DNA of 64,000 bases from NCBI RefSeq assembly GCF_032852305.1, contig NZ_CP136594.1, forward strand, positions 1,587,501 through 1,651,500, in the 5' to 3' direction. The translations under genes and the position numbers were made by a program. The notes beneath the pieces are model-generated. The model made no database searches, was not told the DNA's origin, and saw only the letters and a list, made by a program, of their open reading frames with translations. Origin of the DNA: Parasphingorhabdus sp. SCSIO 66989 (GTDB lineage: Bacteria > Pseudomonadota > Alphaproteobacteria > Sphingomonadales > Sphingomonadaceae). Each line of letters begins with the position of its first letter. Positions within the stretch are counted from its first letter, which is position 1. Positions 8,620 through 17,666 of the stretch are shown piece after piece.

Positions 8620-10023
8620 TCAGGCCTCCAGCTTGATCATAAGCGCTCTGGCAAAGCCGCTAAGCGTGTCGTCACGTGCGCCCATGATAAGGATGCTGTC
8701 GCCTGATTGTGCCAATCCGACAATATGCTCGCCACATTTGGTGCGGTCCGGGATATGGGTGGCGGTTGGACCGCTGTTTATCGCGGCGATGATATCCGCG
8801 CTACCTACGGAGCGATCCACGGTACCGCCGAAATAGACCGGGTCGCAGAAGATGAGATGGTCGTCTGCGCCCAGTTCCTCCATGAACATCTGCGCCAATT
8901 CTTGCCCCATGACCCTTAACGGACCGAACCCGTGCGGTTGGAAAAAGGCGATGACGCGGCCGGGAAAGGCTTTGACTGTGCGCAGAGTGGCGGCGATTTT
9001 TTCCGGATTGTGGCCGAAATCGTCGATCACGGTAATGCCATTGGCGGTGCCGACAATGTCGAAGCGGCGGCCCAGGCCGGAAAATGTCGTTATGGCCTGC
9101 ACGGCGGTTTCCAGATCCACACCCGCGCAATGTGCTGCTGCGATGGCGGCGAGGGCATTGGCGATATTGTGGCGGCCCGGGACTTGTAGGGTGATGGGTA
9201 GGGTGGTGTCTGTAGTTTTCAGGGTAAAGCGTGCGGAGAGCGGTTCTTCAACAACATCGACCGCCTGAAAACCTGCACCATCTTCAAAGCCGAAACTGAC
9301 CGCGCCCTTATGGTCGCGGCTGGCCATCAGCGCACGACTTTCGGTATCATCATGGTTCCACACCACATGGCTAGCCTTGTCGGCAAAATCACCGAATAGT
9401 GCGTGCAGTTCATCCAGCGTCTTATGGTCGAGACTGATATTGGTCAGCACCGCAATATCGGGCTCGAACAGCGCAATGGAGCCGTCGCTTTCATCCACCT
9501 CGCTGACAAAAGGCGCGCCTTTGCCGACGCGGGCGCTGGCGAACAGCGCATCATCGCTGGCAAAATTCTTCATCACCGCGCCGTTCATAATCGTCGGATC
9601 GGTGCCTGCCTGTTGCATGATCCAGCCGGCCATGCCGGTGACGGTGGATTTGCCGCTGGTGCCGCCAATGGCGATGCGTTGGCCCGCGGCGTTGAACAAC
9701 TCCGCCAGCAATTCGGCGCGGGTGATGCGGCGACAACCCAGCGCATTGGCGGCTTTGACGTCGGGCACGGTATCTTCCACTGCGGCAGAGGCGACCAGTA
9801 TCTGTTCGCCGCTATGCAAGCCGCTGCCATCCTGAGGAAACAGTTCCATGCCCTGTTGCTCCAGCCAGGCGAATTTCGCTTTGCTGCGGCCCTGATCGCG
9901 GGCGCGGTCTGATCCGGCGACAGTGCCGCCATGCGCGGCGATAATGCTGGCCAGCGGCAACATGCCCGATCCGCCAATGCCACAGAAAAAATAGGATTTG
10001 GTGTTCGTCACTTTGCTGTTCAT
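8620..10023 (-). CDS. Mur ligase family protein (MurC/Mpl-like)
   Basis: 467 residues from ATG 10023; an open frame continues 26 codons upstream over the start of the divergent gene, which makes the shorter start more likely. Residues 15-21 (GIGGSGM) are the UDP-binding loop of MurC-type ligases, 121-127 (GTSGKST) the ATP P-loop, and SEVDESDGS the metal and substrate motif; the C-terminal domain has MGARDDTLSGFARAL. It could be a second MurC, but the LD-carboxypeptidase next door suggests an Mpl-like job: joining recycled murein peptide to UDP-MurNAc. That assignment is inference from context. Confidence 0.7.
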   Translation of the reverse strand: MNSKVTNTKSYFFCGIGGSGMLPLASIIAAHGGTVAGSDRARDQGRSKAKFAWLEQQGMELFPQDGSGLHSGEQILVASAAVEDTVPDVKAANALGCRRITRAELLAELFNAAGQRIAIGGTSGKSTVTGMAGWIMQQAGTDPTIMNGAVMKNFASDDALFASARVGKGAPFVSEVDESDGSIALFEPDIAVLTNISLDHKTLDELHALFGDFADKASHVVWNHDDTESRALMASRDHKGAVSFGFEDGAGFQAVDVVEEPLSARFTLKTTDTTLPITLQVPGRHNIANALAAIAAAHCAGVDLETAVQAITTFSGLGRRFDIVGTANGITVIDDFGHNPEKIAATLRTVKAFPGRVIAFFQPHGFGPLRVMGQELAQMFMEELGADDHLIFCDPVYFGGTVDRSVGSADIIAAINSGPTATHIPDRTKCGEHIVGLAQSGDSILIMGARDDTLSGFARALMIKLEA

Positions 10024-10087
10024 GATGGCGGCGCTATTGCCTTTGCGGTAAGTTGGCAATGGGGAAGCGGGGGACGCTGTGGAGAAG

Positions 10088-10906
10088 ATGACAATCGGCA
10101 TATGCGCGCCGTCGCGTGCTATTGACCGCTCAACTGCCGATCATGTGCTGGCGATTTCCGGAACGAGCCATCCCGAGGCGGAGCTGGTGTTTCATGAACA
10201 GTGCTTTGCTGGCCATGGCCATTTTGCCGGTCCCGACATCCAGCGCCGTGATGCGTTCGTCGAACTGGCCAATGATCCCGAGGTTGACGCCATCTGGTTT
10301 GCCCGTGGCGGCTATGGCGCCTGCCGCATTGCCGGAGAGTCGGTTGCCATGCTCGGGGACGCGGCGTGCAGCAAAAGCTATATGGGCTATAGCGATGGCG
10401 GCAATATGCTCGCGGCGCTCTATCGCGCGGGGATAGGGCAGGTGGCGCATGGGCCGATGGTCGCAGATATTGGTCGCACTGGCGGCGATACGGCGATTGC
10501 GCGGGCATTGGATTGGCTATTGGACCGTGATCCACAGTCGCTCGCGGCAGGACTGGAGCCAGACACCCCCTACGCCGCGTTTAATCTGATGACCTTTGCG
10601 ATGCTGGTCGGTAGCGATTTGCTGCCCGATCTGGCGGGCCATGTTCTGGTACTCGAAGAGGTTGACGAGCATCTCTACGCGATTGATCGCGCATTTTTTG
10701 CCGTTACCAATGCGCTTGCAGGGAAGGGCCTCAAGGGCATCGCACTCGGACGGGTCAGCGGTGTTCCAGAGAATGATATCGATTTCGTCATGACCGCAGA
10801 AGAGATAGCGCAAAGCTGGTGCGCCCGGTCAGGCATAGCCTATGCCGGACGCATGGATATCGGCCATGATGCCGACAATAAGGTGGTGCCTTTCGGCAGC
10901 CGATAA
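10088..10906 (+). CDS. LD-carboxypeptidase (S66 family)
   Basis: 272 residues from ATG 10088; a GTG at 10079 in frame is an alternative with a GGGGA ribosome site. MTIGICAPS at the start and the nucleophile Ser102 in MGYSDGGNML are typical of family S66; an acidic pair in VLEEVDEHLYAIDR and a His in IGHDADNKVVPFG fit the Ser-Glu-His triad. The family removes the terminal D-Ala from murein tetrapeptides in the cytoplasm, making tripeptide that can be reused. It is divergent from the Mur ligase gene, with only about 65 bases between starts, so the two probably share a promoter region and act in peptidoglycan recycling. Confidence 0.85.
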   Translation: MTIGICAPSRAIDRSTADHVLAISGTSHPEAELVFHEQCFAGHGHFAGPDIQRRDAFVELANDPEVDAIWFARGGYGACRIAGESVAMLGDAACSKSYMGYSDGGNMLAALYRAGIGQVAHGPMVADIGRTGGDTAIARALDWLLDRDPQSLAAGLEPDTPYAAFNLMTFAMLVGSDLLPDLAGHVLVLEEVDEHLYAIDRAFFAVTNALAGKGLKGIALGRVSGVPENDIDFVMTAEEIAQSWCARSGIAYAGRMDIGHDADNKVVPFGSR

Positions 10907-10915
10907 TCCGGCTGA

Positions 10916-11515
10916 TTATTCTGACTGCGGTTGTGCCATCCAGGCCGCAATAGCGACGAAAAGCGTTGCAATGGTCCCGGCTGCGCCTGCGGGGAAGACC
11001 AGTGCCATTCCTTGCGGTAAGGCCAGAATGTTGACCGCAGCGGCAGCGATACCGGTTATTATGGCAAGCAGCCCGACAGCTTTTGCCGCACCGCCTTTGC
11101 TCCACAGGGACAGTCCCAAGCCAATACCGGCCATGCCGATCAATGCTTTTGCTACAAAGAAGAACAGAAAGGCTCCGACCAAAACGGTCTGCATCAATGG
11201 CCCAAACTCCGGTCCCGCTTCGGTGGCAGGCAAGAACATTGAGAGGCCAATGCCGGCTTGAAGGGTATTGAAAAGGGCTGAGACCGCCAGCGCTGCCCAG
11301 ATGATGCGACGTGCAGAATCCTGCACCATGGCGCCGAGCGCCGCGACAGCCATGACCGTGAAAGCCACCGTTTCAATCGTCCAGATGGTTGAGCGCAATG
11401 GCCAACCTTCGACAATGCCAACTTCGGTCAATGTGGCGACATATAGCAGCTGGGTCGCAACTGTGATGAACAGTGTAAGCGCCACTATGCGGTTGTTTGA
11501 AATAAGCGTATTCAA
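10916..11515 (-). CDS. Multi-pass membrane protein of unknown function
   Basis: 199 residues if it begins at TTG 11515, which has AGGGGA six bases upstream. An ATG at 11596 would add 27 residues that are unlike a membrane protein N terminus, so the TTG is preferred. About six hydrophobic spans are visible: IVALTLFITVATQLLYVATL, TVAFTVMAVAALGAMV, AALAVSALFNTLQAGIGL, VLVGAFLFFFVAKALIGMAG, AVGLLAIITGIAAAAVNI, and GTIATLFVAIAAWMA. I do not recognise the family. It converges with the LD-carboxypeptidase gene, with nine bases between the stops. Confidence 0.6.
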   Translation of the reverse strand: MNTLISNNRIVALTLFITVATQLLYVATLTEVGIVEGWPLRSTIWTIETVAFTVMAVAALGAMVQDSARRIIWAALAVSALFNTLQAGIGLSMFLPATEAGPEFGPLMQTVLVGAFLFFFVAKALIGMAGIGLGLSLWSKGGAAKAVGLLAIITGIAAAAVNILALPQGMALVFPAGAAGTIATLFVAIAAWMAQPQSE

Positions 11516-11649
11516 CGGAGTTCCCCTGATCTTTTGGCTGCATTTTGTGCGAAGGTTCGCATAGTTGCACATCGCATTTGAGGATGCGTATGACATACTG
11601 GGTTCGAGGGGCAGGCGTGTCTGGTTACAGTAATGTAATGGTCAGAGGT

Positions 11650-12546
11650 TTAATTGGTTAAATCTTTGATTACCTTACGCGCTGTCTGCGCATAGATACC
11701 ACGATAAAAGCGATGGGTTCCAACAAAATGGAGCAGTTGCGCATTGGCCGGATTGATATCCGGGTCATAATTGGCATAGGCCGGATGCGGCAGGATCAAA
11801 GGGTCTGTAGTATTGGCGATCAACATGTTGGAAGATATCTGCTCTGATCCCCATTCATGCCAGACAGAGCCGATTTTTGTCTCAACCTGTTCGGAAAACG
11901 TAATTAGCGTTTCCGGCTTGATGCTGTTTTGCGCGAAACCGGCAAAACCGGAGCAACCGCGCACATAATAGCGCTGGTCTGCATGGGGAAGCTCCTTGAA
12001 GATTCGCTCTGATAGAGTTTGCACATGCTTGCTGTTTAGCACCGAAGCGTGCTTTGATGTTGTAGTAAATGTTTCAATGCTCTGCCCCATGCGGCTGCCT
12101 AGAGTGAAGCACCGATCAGACTGATAAGCAGCAACGGTTTCCGGCATTGGTCCTAGGCCGATCAGATCGGCGTCAACCTGAATGACATAGGCTATGCGAG
12201 ACATTTCCATAATCGCCCATAGCCGCTCCCAAGTGCCGCCACGCGGGCAGCCATGGGTATCTACCTCGGCAATCGGTCTAATGACGACTTCGGGGATATG
12301 CTCTGCCAATATCGCCTTGTCCTCATCGGTCAGACTGCCGTCGTCCATGATGATGACACGGCCTTGCTTGAAAGCGCGATGGATGGATTTGAGAGCCACC
12401 AGATATGCCAGAACATCGCGATGGCAGAGCTGGGAGAGGAAGATTAGCGGGTCATTGGTGACGGGAATGGGCGGTGTTTGCAAAATCCCCTTAGCAGCGG
12501 CATTCAGCTTTTTCAGGCCCAGCGATGCTTTTAAACGGTAGAACAT
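11650..12546 (-). CDS. Glycosyltransferase-like protein
   Basis: 298 residues from ATG 12546, which has GGGAG five bases upstream; a TTG 16 codons earlier is ignored. The fold pattern is GT-A-like: a first strand around LIFLSQLCHRDVLAYLVAL, then VIIMDDGSLTDEDKAIL and YVIQVDADLIGLG, where DAD would bind metal and nucleotide-sugar. CSGFAGFA and QLLHFVGTHRFYRG follow near the end. No signal peptide or membrane span. The substrate is unknown and no other sugar genes lie nearby. The acyl-CoA dehydrogenase gene ends 54 bases upstream on the same strand. Confidence 0.55.
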   Translation of the reverse strand: MFYRLKASLGLKKLNAAAKGILQTPPIPVTNDPLIFLSQLCHRDVLAYLVALKSIHRAFKQGRVIIMDDGSLTDEDKAILAEHIPEVVIRPIAEVDTHGCPRGGTWERLWAIMEMSRIAYVIQVDADLIGLGPMPETVAAYQSDRCFTLGSRMGQSIETFTTTSKHASVLNSKHVQTLSERIFKELPHADQRYYVRGCSGFAGFAQNSIKPETLITFSEQVETKIGSVWHEWGSEQISSNMLIANTTDPLILPHPAYANYDPDINPANAQLLHFVGTHRFYRGIYAQTARKVIKDLTN

Positions 12547-12599
12547 GCTTGCTCCCGGTCGCGCTGTTCCGCGTCTAGCCGATACAGGTTGCAAACATG

Positions 12600-13874
12600 T
12601 TAACCAGCCTTGCCGATAAACCCAAACATATGCCCAGCCACCTTGCGCATCTGGATTTCTTCTGAGCCCTCGGTGATGCGATAGCGGCGATGGTGGCGGT
12701 AGATATGCTCAAACGGCTTGTGGCGCGAATAGCCGATGCCGCCATGGACCTGCATCGCGCGGTCAGCCGCGTCGCAGCACAGGCGGTTGGCGCGGTAGTT
12801 ACACATGGAAATGCGGTCGGAGAGGCGCTTGGCGACTTCCGTTTTGGGCATGGTGTCCATCGCCGCCGCCGTCTGGTGGATCAGTGCGCGGAGCATCGCG
12901 GCTTCGCTGTGCAGTTCGACCAGCGGGAACTGGATCGCCTGATTGGCCGCGAGTGGTTTGCCAAATGGTGTCCGCTCCCGTGCATAAGCCACTGACTGAT
13001 CGATACAATATTGCGCTGCACCGAGCGATGATGCGGCCTGGCGGATACGGTTTTCGTGCACGAAATGCTGGGCGCAGGCGAGGCCCATATCGAGATCACC
13101 CAGCACCGCATCGCCCGGAATCCAGACATCGGTGAATTTCACCTTGGGGTGATCGGTAGGCATGTTGAAGGTCCAGAGATACTCGCCAATCTCCACCCCC
13201 GGCGTATCATAAGGCACCAGAAAACAGCCAATACCGCGCGCGTCGCCATCCTTGCCGCCATGCCGGGCAAAGACCATGCAATGGGTGGCGATATGGCTGC
13301 CCGTGGTCCACATTTTGTTACCGTTGATCAGCCAGCCATCCACACCATCGCGTGTCTGCGGCACCGCTTTGGTATCCATCCAGGTCGCGTCTGAGCCATG
13401 ATGTTCTTCGGTCAGACCAAAGGTCCACAGCATCCGGCCCTCGAGCATCGCGGGGATGAATTCTTGCCTTTGCTGGTCGGTGCCAAAATCGCGCACCATG
13501 AGCGGCTGAACCAGATTGCCGACGATAGAGCTTTCATTTTGCAGGTCATTGTGCAGGCCCAGGCCCTTGGCGGCGAGATGCTCGCGGATGCAGGCCATGG
13601 CGAGATGCGAGCCGTTTTTGCCGCCAAATTCTTCCGGCAGGGCAAAGCGATAATGCCCGGCCGCATCGGCGCGACGTCGCATTTCACCAAGCAGCGCCTC
13701 CCATTCCTCCCGCGGCAGGCCGTTATTGTCCCAATCGGTGCGCGCATGTTCGCGGCGATGATCGAAAAAGCGGATATTGTCGTCCGCCTGCTCCAGCGGC
13801 TTGATTTCGGCCTCGATAAATGCATCGAGTTCTGCAAGATAATCGGTGATGTCCTGGGGAATGGTGAAGCTCAT
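12600..13874 (-). CDS. Acyl-CoA dehydrogenase family protein (ACAD11-like)
   Basis: 424 residues from ATG 13874, whose ATGA overlaps the stop of the gene before it; ATG 13886 is an alternative but lacks a ribosome site. Diagnostic blocks: YRFALPEEFGGKNGSHLA, WTFGLTEEHHGSDATWM (flavin and substrate loop), WITGS-like KMWTTGSHIA, and C-terminal HGGIGYSRHKPFEHIYRHHRRYRITEGSEEI. The family oxidises acyl-CoA at C2-C3 with FAD. In animals and many proteobacteria an ACAD10/11-type dehydrogenase works with an APH-like kinase on 4-hydroxyacyl-CoAs; the coupled kinase gene upstream suggests that pathway here. Confidence 0.85.
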   Translation of the reverse strand: MSFTIPQDITDYLAELDAFIEAEIKPLEQADDNIRFFDHRREHARTDWDNNGLPREEWEALLGEMRRRADAAGHYRFALPEEFGGKNGSHLAMACIREHLAAKGLGLHNDLQNESSIVGNLVQPLMVRDFGTDQQRQEFIPAMLEGRMLWTFGLTEEHHGSDATWMDTKAVPQTRDGVDGWLINGNKMWTTGSHIATHCMVFARHGGKDGDARGIGCFLVPYDTPGVEIGEYLWTFNMPTDHPKVKFTDVWIPGDAVLGDLDMGLACAQHFVHENRIRQAASSLGAAQYCIDQSVAYARERTPFGKPLAANQAIQFPLVELHSEAAMLRALIHQTAAAMDTMPKTEVAKRLSDRISMCNYRANRLCCDAADRAMQVHGGIGYSRHKPFEHIYRHHRRYRITEGSEEIQMRKVAGHMFGFIGKAG

Positions 13875-15271
13875 GTCCTGCTCCATGTTTTAAGGGCGCT
13901 CTCCCGGCCCGGATATTTGGGTTGGTCAATGGTCAGCCTCTCCAGTGCCGAGAGACGCAAATGGGTGAGTATTTTGGGTTGGTTGAGGGCAATTGTACCG
14001 TCGCTCAGTCCTGCGCGAAGCGCCTCAAAAGACAGGTCGAGCGTGTCGAACCTTTGCTGCTGGCTTTCGGCAAAGCGCGCGCCGTACAATGCATCGCGCT
14101 TGAGGATGCCCAGTGCATTGCGCGCAACGCGGGCCTCGAACAGCGCGCGGCCTTTCGCTGTGTCAATAACACCCTCGCTGGCCCATCCGACAAGCGCTTC
14201 CAGCAGTTCCGCATTGTCGGTTTCGCCTGCAAAATCAGGCGTTTCCGGTTCCTGCCACTCAAACTGCGTCTTGGCGACATCGCCCAAGAGCGGATCAAAA
14301 AGCAGCAACAGATCAATCTCGACCTCGCTGGTGCGCCGACCGATGACTGTGCGCTCAAGGCTGCGATCCATGCCGGAGCGCCAGATATCAGTCATATTCA
14401 GGCAGACATTGCCCCACCACAGCGTCGAATAGATCAGCCAGTAATCAAAGCGCGCAAGATCAACCGGCGCGCTGCTCGCGGCTTCATAGGCGCTGATCAG
14501 ATCGTCAATCGCGCCAAATCCCCCTGCGCCGCGATCATGGCGGGTGAAGCGCCAGCTCGGAGTGCAGAGATAGGCGAGGTCCTGCACCGGATCGCCGATA
14601 TGCGCCAACTCCCAGTCAAGGATGGCAGTGATGCCCTTCCTGTCGATCAACAGATTGCCCATGCGGAAATCGCCATGGAGAAGGCATGGATCGGCTGTTG
14701 CCGGGAGATTATCCTGCAGCCAGCGAAAGGCATAATCAAACACCGGAATAGCCGCGCCATAATCCTTGTAGCGCTGGTGCATTTCGCTGAGCAAAGTGGC
14801 TGCATCGGCCTTGGGCATATCATCGGGCAGGGTATCGAGCGGGATCGTATGTATTCGCGCCAGTTCCTCGGCGCACTGCCGGGGTAAGGCCTTCTCAGCT
14901 TCGGCAAATGCAGGATTACCAAGAATTTTGTGCGGCAGCGCTTCGCCTTCAATACGCTGCATCAAAAAGCCTTCGCCCAAGCCATCTTCGGGCTGCAGCA
15001 CGCCGAGCATGGGCGGCGCGGTTACGCCATGGCTCTCGGCGAGTGCAATCAGCTTGGCCTCGCTGGCAATGGAGAGGCGGGGGACAGTGTCGTCACTCTC
15101 GCCATTACCCGGCATCCGGCGCAGCACCAGCGGCAGATCGCCATAGTCAAAGCCCCAGCTTTCCATATTGGCGCCGCCGGACAGGCGCTGCAAATTGGCG
15201 ATGCTCGCCTCGCCACCAAAATGGCGGGCGCATAGTCTGCCCAATGCCTCTCCCAATGCGTTTTTATCCAT
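13871..15271 (-). CDS. APH-like phosphotransferase with DUF6285-like tail
   Basis: 466 residues. The N-terminal 340 residues are an aminoglycoside phosphotransferase/choline kinase fold: a glycine-rich start (QRLSGGANMESWGFDYG), the Brenner motif HGDFRMGN at 199-206 and the metal motif DWE at 219-221. The last 115 residues (ELLEALVGWASEG to LTHLRLSALERLTIDQPKYPG) resemble the small DUF6285 domain that is often a separate gene next to such kinases. With the coupled dehydrogenase it probably forms an ACAD10/11-type system that phosphorylates the 4-hydroxyl of a 4-hydroxyacyl-CoA before removal. The domain fusion is seen; the substrate is inferred. Confidence 0.75.
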   Translation of the reverse strand: MDKNALGEALGRLCARHFGGEASIANLQRLSGGANMESWGFDYGDLPLVLRRMPGNGESDDTVPRLSIASEAKLIALAESHGVTAPPMLGVLQPEDGLGEGFLMQRIEGEALPHKILGNPAFAEAEKALPRQCAEELARIHTIPLDTLPDDMPKADAATLLSEMHQRYKDYGAAIPVFDYAFRWLQDNLPATADPCLLHGDFRMGNLLIDRKGITAILDWELAHIGDPVQDLAYLCTPSWRFTRHDRGAGGFGAIDDLISAYEAASSAPVDLARFDYWLIYSTLWWGNVCLNMTDIWRSGMDRSLERTVIGRRTSEVEIDLLLLFDPLLGDVAKTQFEWQEPETPDFAGETDNAELLEALVGWASEGVIDTAKGRALFEARVARNALGILKRDALYGARFAESQQQRFDTLDLSFEALRAGLSDGTIALNQPKILTHLRLSALERLTIDQPKYPGRESALKTWSRT

Positions 15272-15415
15272 TTCGGGCGAGGTTAAGCGATCGATTAAAT
15301 CAGGGCAAGCGAAACAGCAGGCAAAGCAAAAGCCGGGGTATCAATCGCCATTCTATATTGCCTAATCCCGACAGTGCCGTTACCCCGCCGCCAGTTTTTG
15401 AGAAGAGGGTCATTT

Positions 15416-16357
15416 ATGAAGCGGGCATTTCTTTTCCCCGGGCAGGGCAGCCAGAAAGTCGGCATGGGTGTCGAACTGGCGGCGGCACATCCGATTGCGA
15501 CACAGGTTTTCGACGAGGTTGACGATGCCTTGGGCATGAAGCTGTCTGAGATTATGGCAGAGGGGCCGCAAGATGCGCTGACCCTGACAGAAAATGCCCA
15601 GCCTGCGATTATGGCCAATGCCATTGCAACGCTGCGTATCTGGCTCGATCAGCAGGGTGGGGTACTGGCCGATCATGCGGCCTGTGTCGCCGGGCATAGT
15701 CTGGGCGAATACAGTGCGCTTTGTGCCGCTGGGTCATTTGATCTGGCCACCACGGCAAAACTGCTCAAGCTTCGCGGCGCGGCGATGCAAGCGGCGGTGC
15801 CGGTGGGTGAGGGCGCAATGGCGGCCTTGCTGGGTATCGGCTTTGATGAAGCGGATGCGGTGACCAAACAGGCCAGCACGAATGACGAAATCTGTGTTGC
15901 CGCCAACCATAATGCGCCGGGACAGGTGGTGATTTCCGGGCACAAGGGTGCGGTTGAACGCGCCTTGCCATTGGCGAAAGAGGCCGGCGCGCGCAAGGCT
16001 ATGGCGTTGCCGGTATCCGCGCCGTTTCACTGCCCTTTGATGCAACCTGCCGCAGAAAAAATGGCTGAGGCTCTGGCTGATGTTGCCATCAGCGCGCCAA
16101 GCGTTCCGCTCTACGCCAATGTCACCGCCACGCTGGTCGAAGAAGGCGACATCATTCGCAAACTGCTGGTGGAACAGGTGACCGGTATGGTGCGCTGGCG
16201 TGAGTCTGTTACCGTGATGCATGAGTCGGGCATTGGCCATTTTGTGGAGTTTGGCAGCAAGGTGCTGACACCTATGGTCAAACGCATTTCGCCCGAGGCT
16301 GAGACGACCAGCCTGGTATCGGTGGATGATATTGCCGGTTTCACTGCCACGCAATAA
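15416..16357 (+). CDS. fabD: Malonyl-CoA:ACP transacylase
   Basis: 313 residues from ATG 15416 with AGAAGAGGG upstream; the open frame begins at 15374 but MKRAFLFPGQGSQKVGMG is the usual first motif. The nucleophile is Ser95 in AGHSLGEYSAL; VSAPFHCPLM near residue 202 holds the catalytic His and VEFGSKVLTPMVKRI closes the protein. It moves malonyl from CoA to acyl carrier protein for chain elongation. It opens the fab cluster, which continues with fabG after a small inserted gene, then acpP, fabF and mltG. Confidence 0.95.
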   Translation: MKRAFLFPGQGSQKVGMGVELAAAHPIATQVFDEVDDALGMKLSEIMAEGPQDALTLTENAQPAIMANAIATLRIWLDQQGGVLADHAACVAGHSLGEYSALCAAGSFDLATTAKLLKLRGAAMQAAVPVGEGAMAALLGIGFDEADAVTKQASTNDEICVAANHNAPGQVVISGHKGAVERALPLAKEAGARKAMALPVSAPFHCPLMQPAAEKMAEALADVAISAPSVPLYANVTATLVEEGDIIRKLLVEQVTGMVRWRESVTVMHESGIGHFVEFGSKVLTPMVKRISPEAETTSLVSVDDIAGFTATQ

Positions 16358-16383
16358 ACACGACTGTTATTCAATCATATTCT

Positions 16384-16830
16384 CACGCGGAGGCGCGGAG
16401 ACGCGGAGATAATTGGAGTAAAATGCAGGACTTGGATGCCATTTCGGGCGATGTTGTTGATGCGGCGTTAAAAATCCACAGGGATTTGGGGCCGGGTCTG
16501 CTCGAGAGCGTCTATGAAATGTTGTTGGCAGCAGAACTTGAACGGCGCGGGCACAGCGTCTCGCGACAACAGGCAATCGATGTAGATTATGATGGATTGC
16601 ATTTTCCTGCCGCTTTCAGAATAGACCTGATTGTAGATAACTGTCTGTTGGTAGAGATAAAGTTGGTTGAGAAGCTGAGCCAAGCTCATGCCAAGCAGTT
16701 ACTCACCTATCTGAAACTGACCCAGCAGCCCGTTGGGCTGCTGATAAATTTTGGTGGCGCTACGCTCAAGGAAGGCCTTAAGCGTATAGTCAATGACCTT
16801 AACCCCTCCGCGTCTTCGCGTCTCCGCGTG
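16384..16830. repeat. Imperfect 25-bp inverted repeats around the GxxExxY gene
   Basis: Arm 1 at 16384-16408 (CACGCGGAGGCGCGGAGACG...) and arm 2 at 16806-16830 are reverse complements with two mismatches in 25. Each is built of CGCGGAGR-type units. The arms enclose almost all of the GxxExxY gene; the second arm is inside its last codons. This looks like a small mobile or formerly mobile unit placed between fabD and fabG. Confidence 0.65.
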
Positions 16831-16854
16831 AATCAAAACACTCCTAAACATTGA
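16423..16854 (+). CDS. GxxExxY protein
   Basis: 143 residues. The GPGLLESVY block (residues 24-32) is the name-giving GxxExxY motif; together with a later HFPAAFRIDLIVDNCLLVEIKLVEKL block (D...EIK pattern) it suggests a small PDDEXK-like nuclease fold. LLTYLKLTQQPVGLLINFG completes the family signature. Its function is not established. The last 16 residues (SASSRLRVNQNTPKH) are encoded by the right inverted repeat, so the natural protein may have ended near IVNDL. It sits between fabD and fabG on the same strand and does not appear to belong to fatty-acid synthesis. Confidence 0.8.
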   Translation: MQDLDAISGDVVDAALKIHRDLGPGLLESVYEMLLAAELERRGHSVSRQQAIDVDYDGLHFPAAFRIDLIVDNCLLVEIKLVEKLSQAHAKQLLTYLKLTQQPVGLLINFGGATLKEGLKRIVNDLNPSASSRLRVNQNTPKH

Positions 16855-16861
16855 GGCATAT

Positions 16862-17599
16862 ATGTTCGATCTTACAGGAAAAACCGCACTGGTAACCGGC
16901 GCATCGGGTGGCATTGGCAGCGCCATCAGCAAAGCCTTGGCGGCGCAGGGCGCGCGGTTGGCGCTCTCGGGTTCCAATGCGGAAAAGCTCAATGCGTTTC
17001 GCGACGAGCTGGGCGGCGATCATATCGCGCTGCCGTGCAATCTCTCTGATTCGGAAGCCGTGGACGCCCTGGTGCCGAGCGCGGCGGAGGCGCTCGGCGG
17101 GTTGTCCATTCTCGTCAACAACGCCGGTATCACCCGCGATAATCTGGCGATGCGGATGAAGGACGAGGAATGGGCTGATGTCATCCGCGTCAATCTGGAA
17201 GCCGCGTTCCGCCTGATGCGCGCTGCGGCCAAGCCGATGATGAAGGCGCGGCATGGCCGGATTATCTCGATCAGCTCGGTTGTTGGCGCCACCGGCAATC
17301 CGGGACAAGCCAATTATGCCGCGTCCAAGGCGGGGCTGGTCGGCATGTCCAAGGCCTTGGCGCAGGAGCTGGCTTCGCGCGGTGTCACGGTAAATTGTAT
17401 TGCACCGGGTTTTATCCGGTCAGCGATGACCGATGCACTCCCTGATGCACAGAAAGAGGCGCTGATGCAGAAAATCCCTGCCGGAAAACTCGGTGCGGGT
17501 AATGATATCGGTGCCGCCACCGCCTTCCTCGCCAGCGATGAGGCAGGCTATATCACCGGCGAAACGCTGCACATAAACGGCGGCATGGCGATGCTTTGA
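16862..17599 (+). CDS. fabG: 3-oxoacyl-ACP reductase
   Basis: 245 residues, the standard length. Short-chain dehydrogenase motifs are intact: VTGASGGIG (11-19) for NADPH, NNAG (86-89), Ser139, Tyr152 and Lys156 in NYAASKAG, and ITGETLHINGGMAM at the end. It reduces 3-oxoacyl-ACP in fatty-acid elongation. It starts eight bases after the GxxExxY stop and is otherwise the direct partner of fabD. A 320-base gap with an inverted repeat separates it from acpP. Confidence 0.95.
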   Translation: MFDLTGKTALVTGASGGIGSAISKALAAQGARLALSGSNAEKLNAFRDELGGDHIALPCNLSDSEAVDALVPSAAEALGGLSILVNNAGITRDNLAMRMKDEEWADVIRVNLEAAFRLMRAAAKPMMKARHGRIISISSVVGATGNPGQANYAASKAGLVGMSKALAQELASRGVTVNCIAPGFIRSAMTDALPDAQKEALMQKIPAGKLGAGNDIGAATAFLASDEAGYITGETLHINGGMAML

Positions 17600-17666
17600 G
17601 CCATTCTATAGCTTGACTTAGAACTACTAATCTCCGCGCAAGCGGAAACATCTCGCACATATATTT

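Noticed and set aside
13398-14887. Two overlapping plus-strand frames across the dehydrogenase and kinase genes
   Set aside because: Both are antisense to well supported genes and lack motifs.
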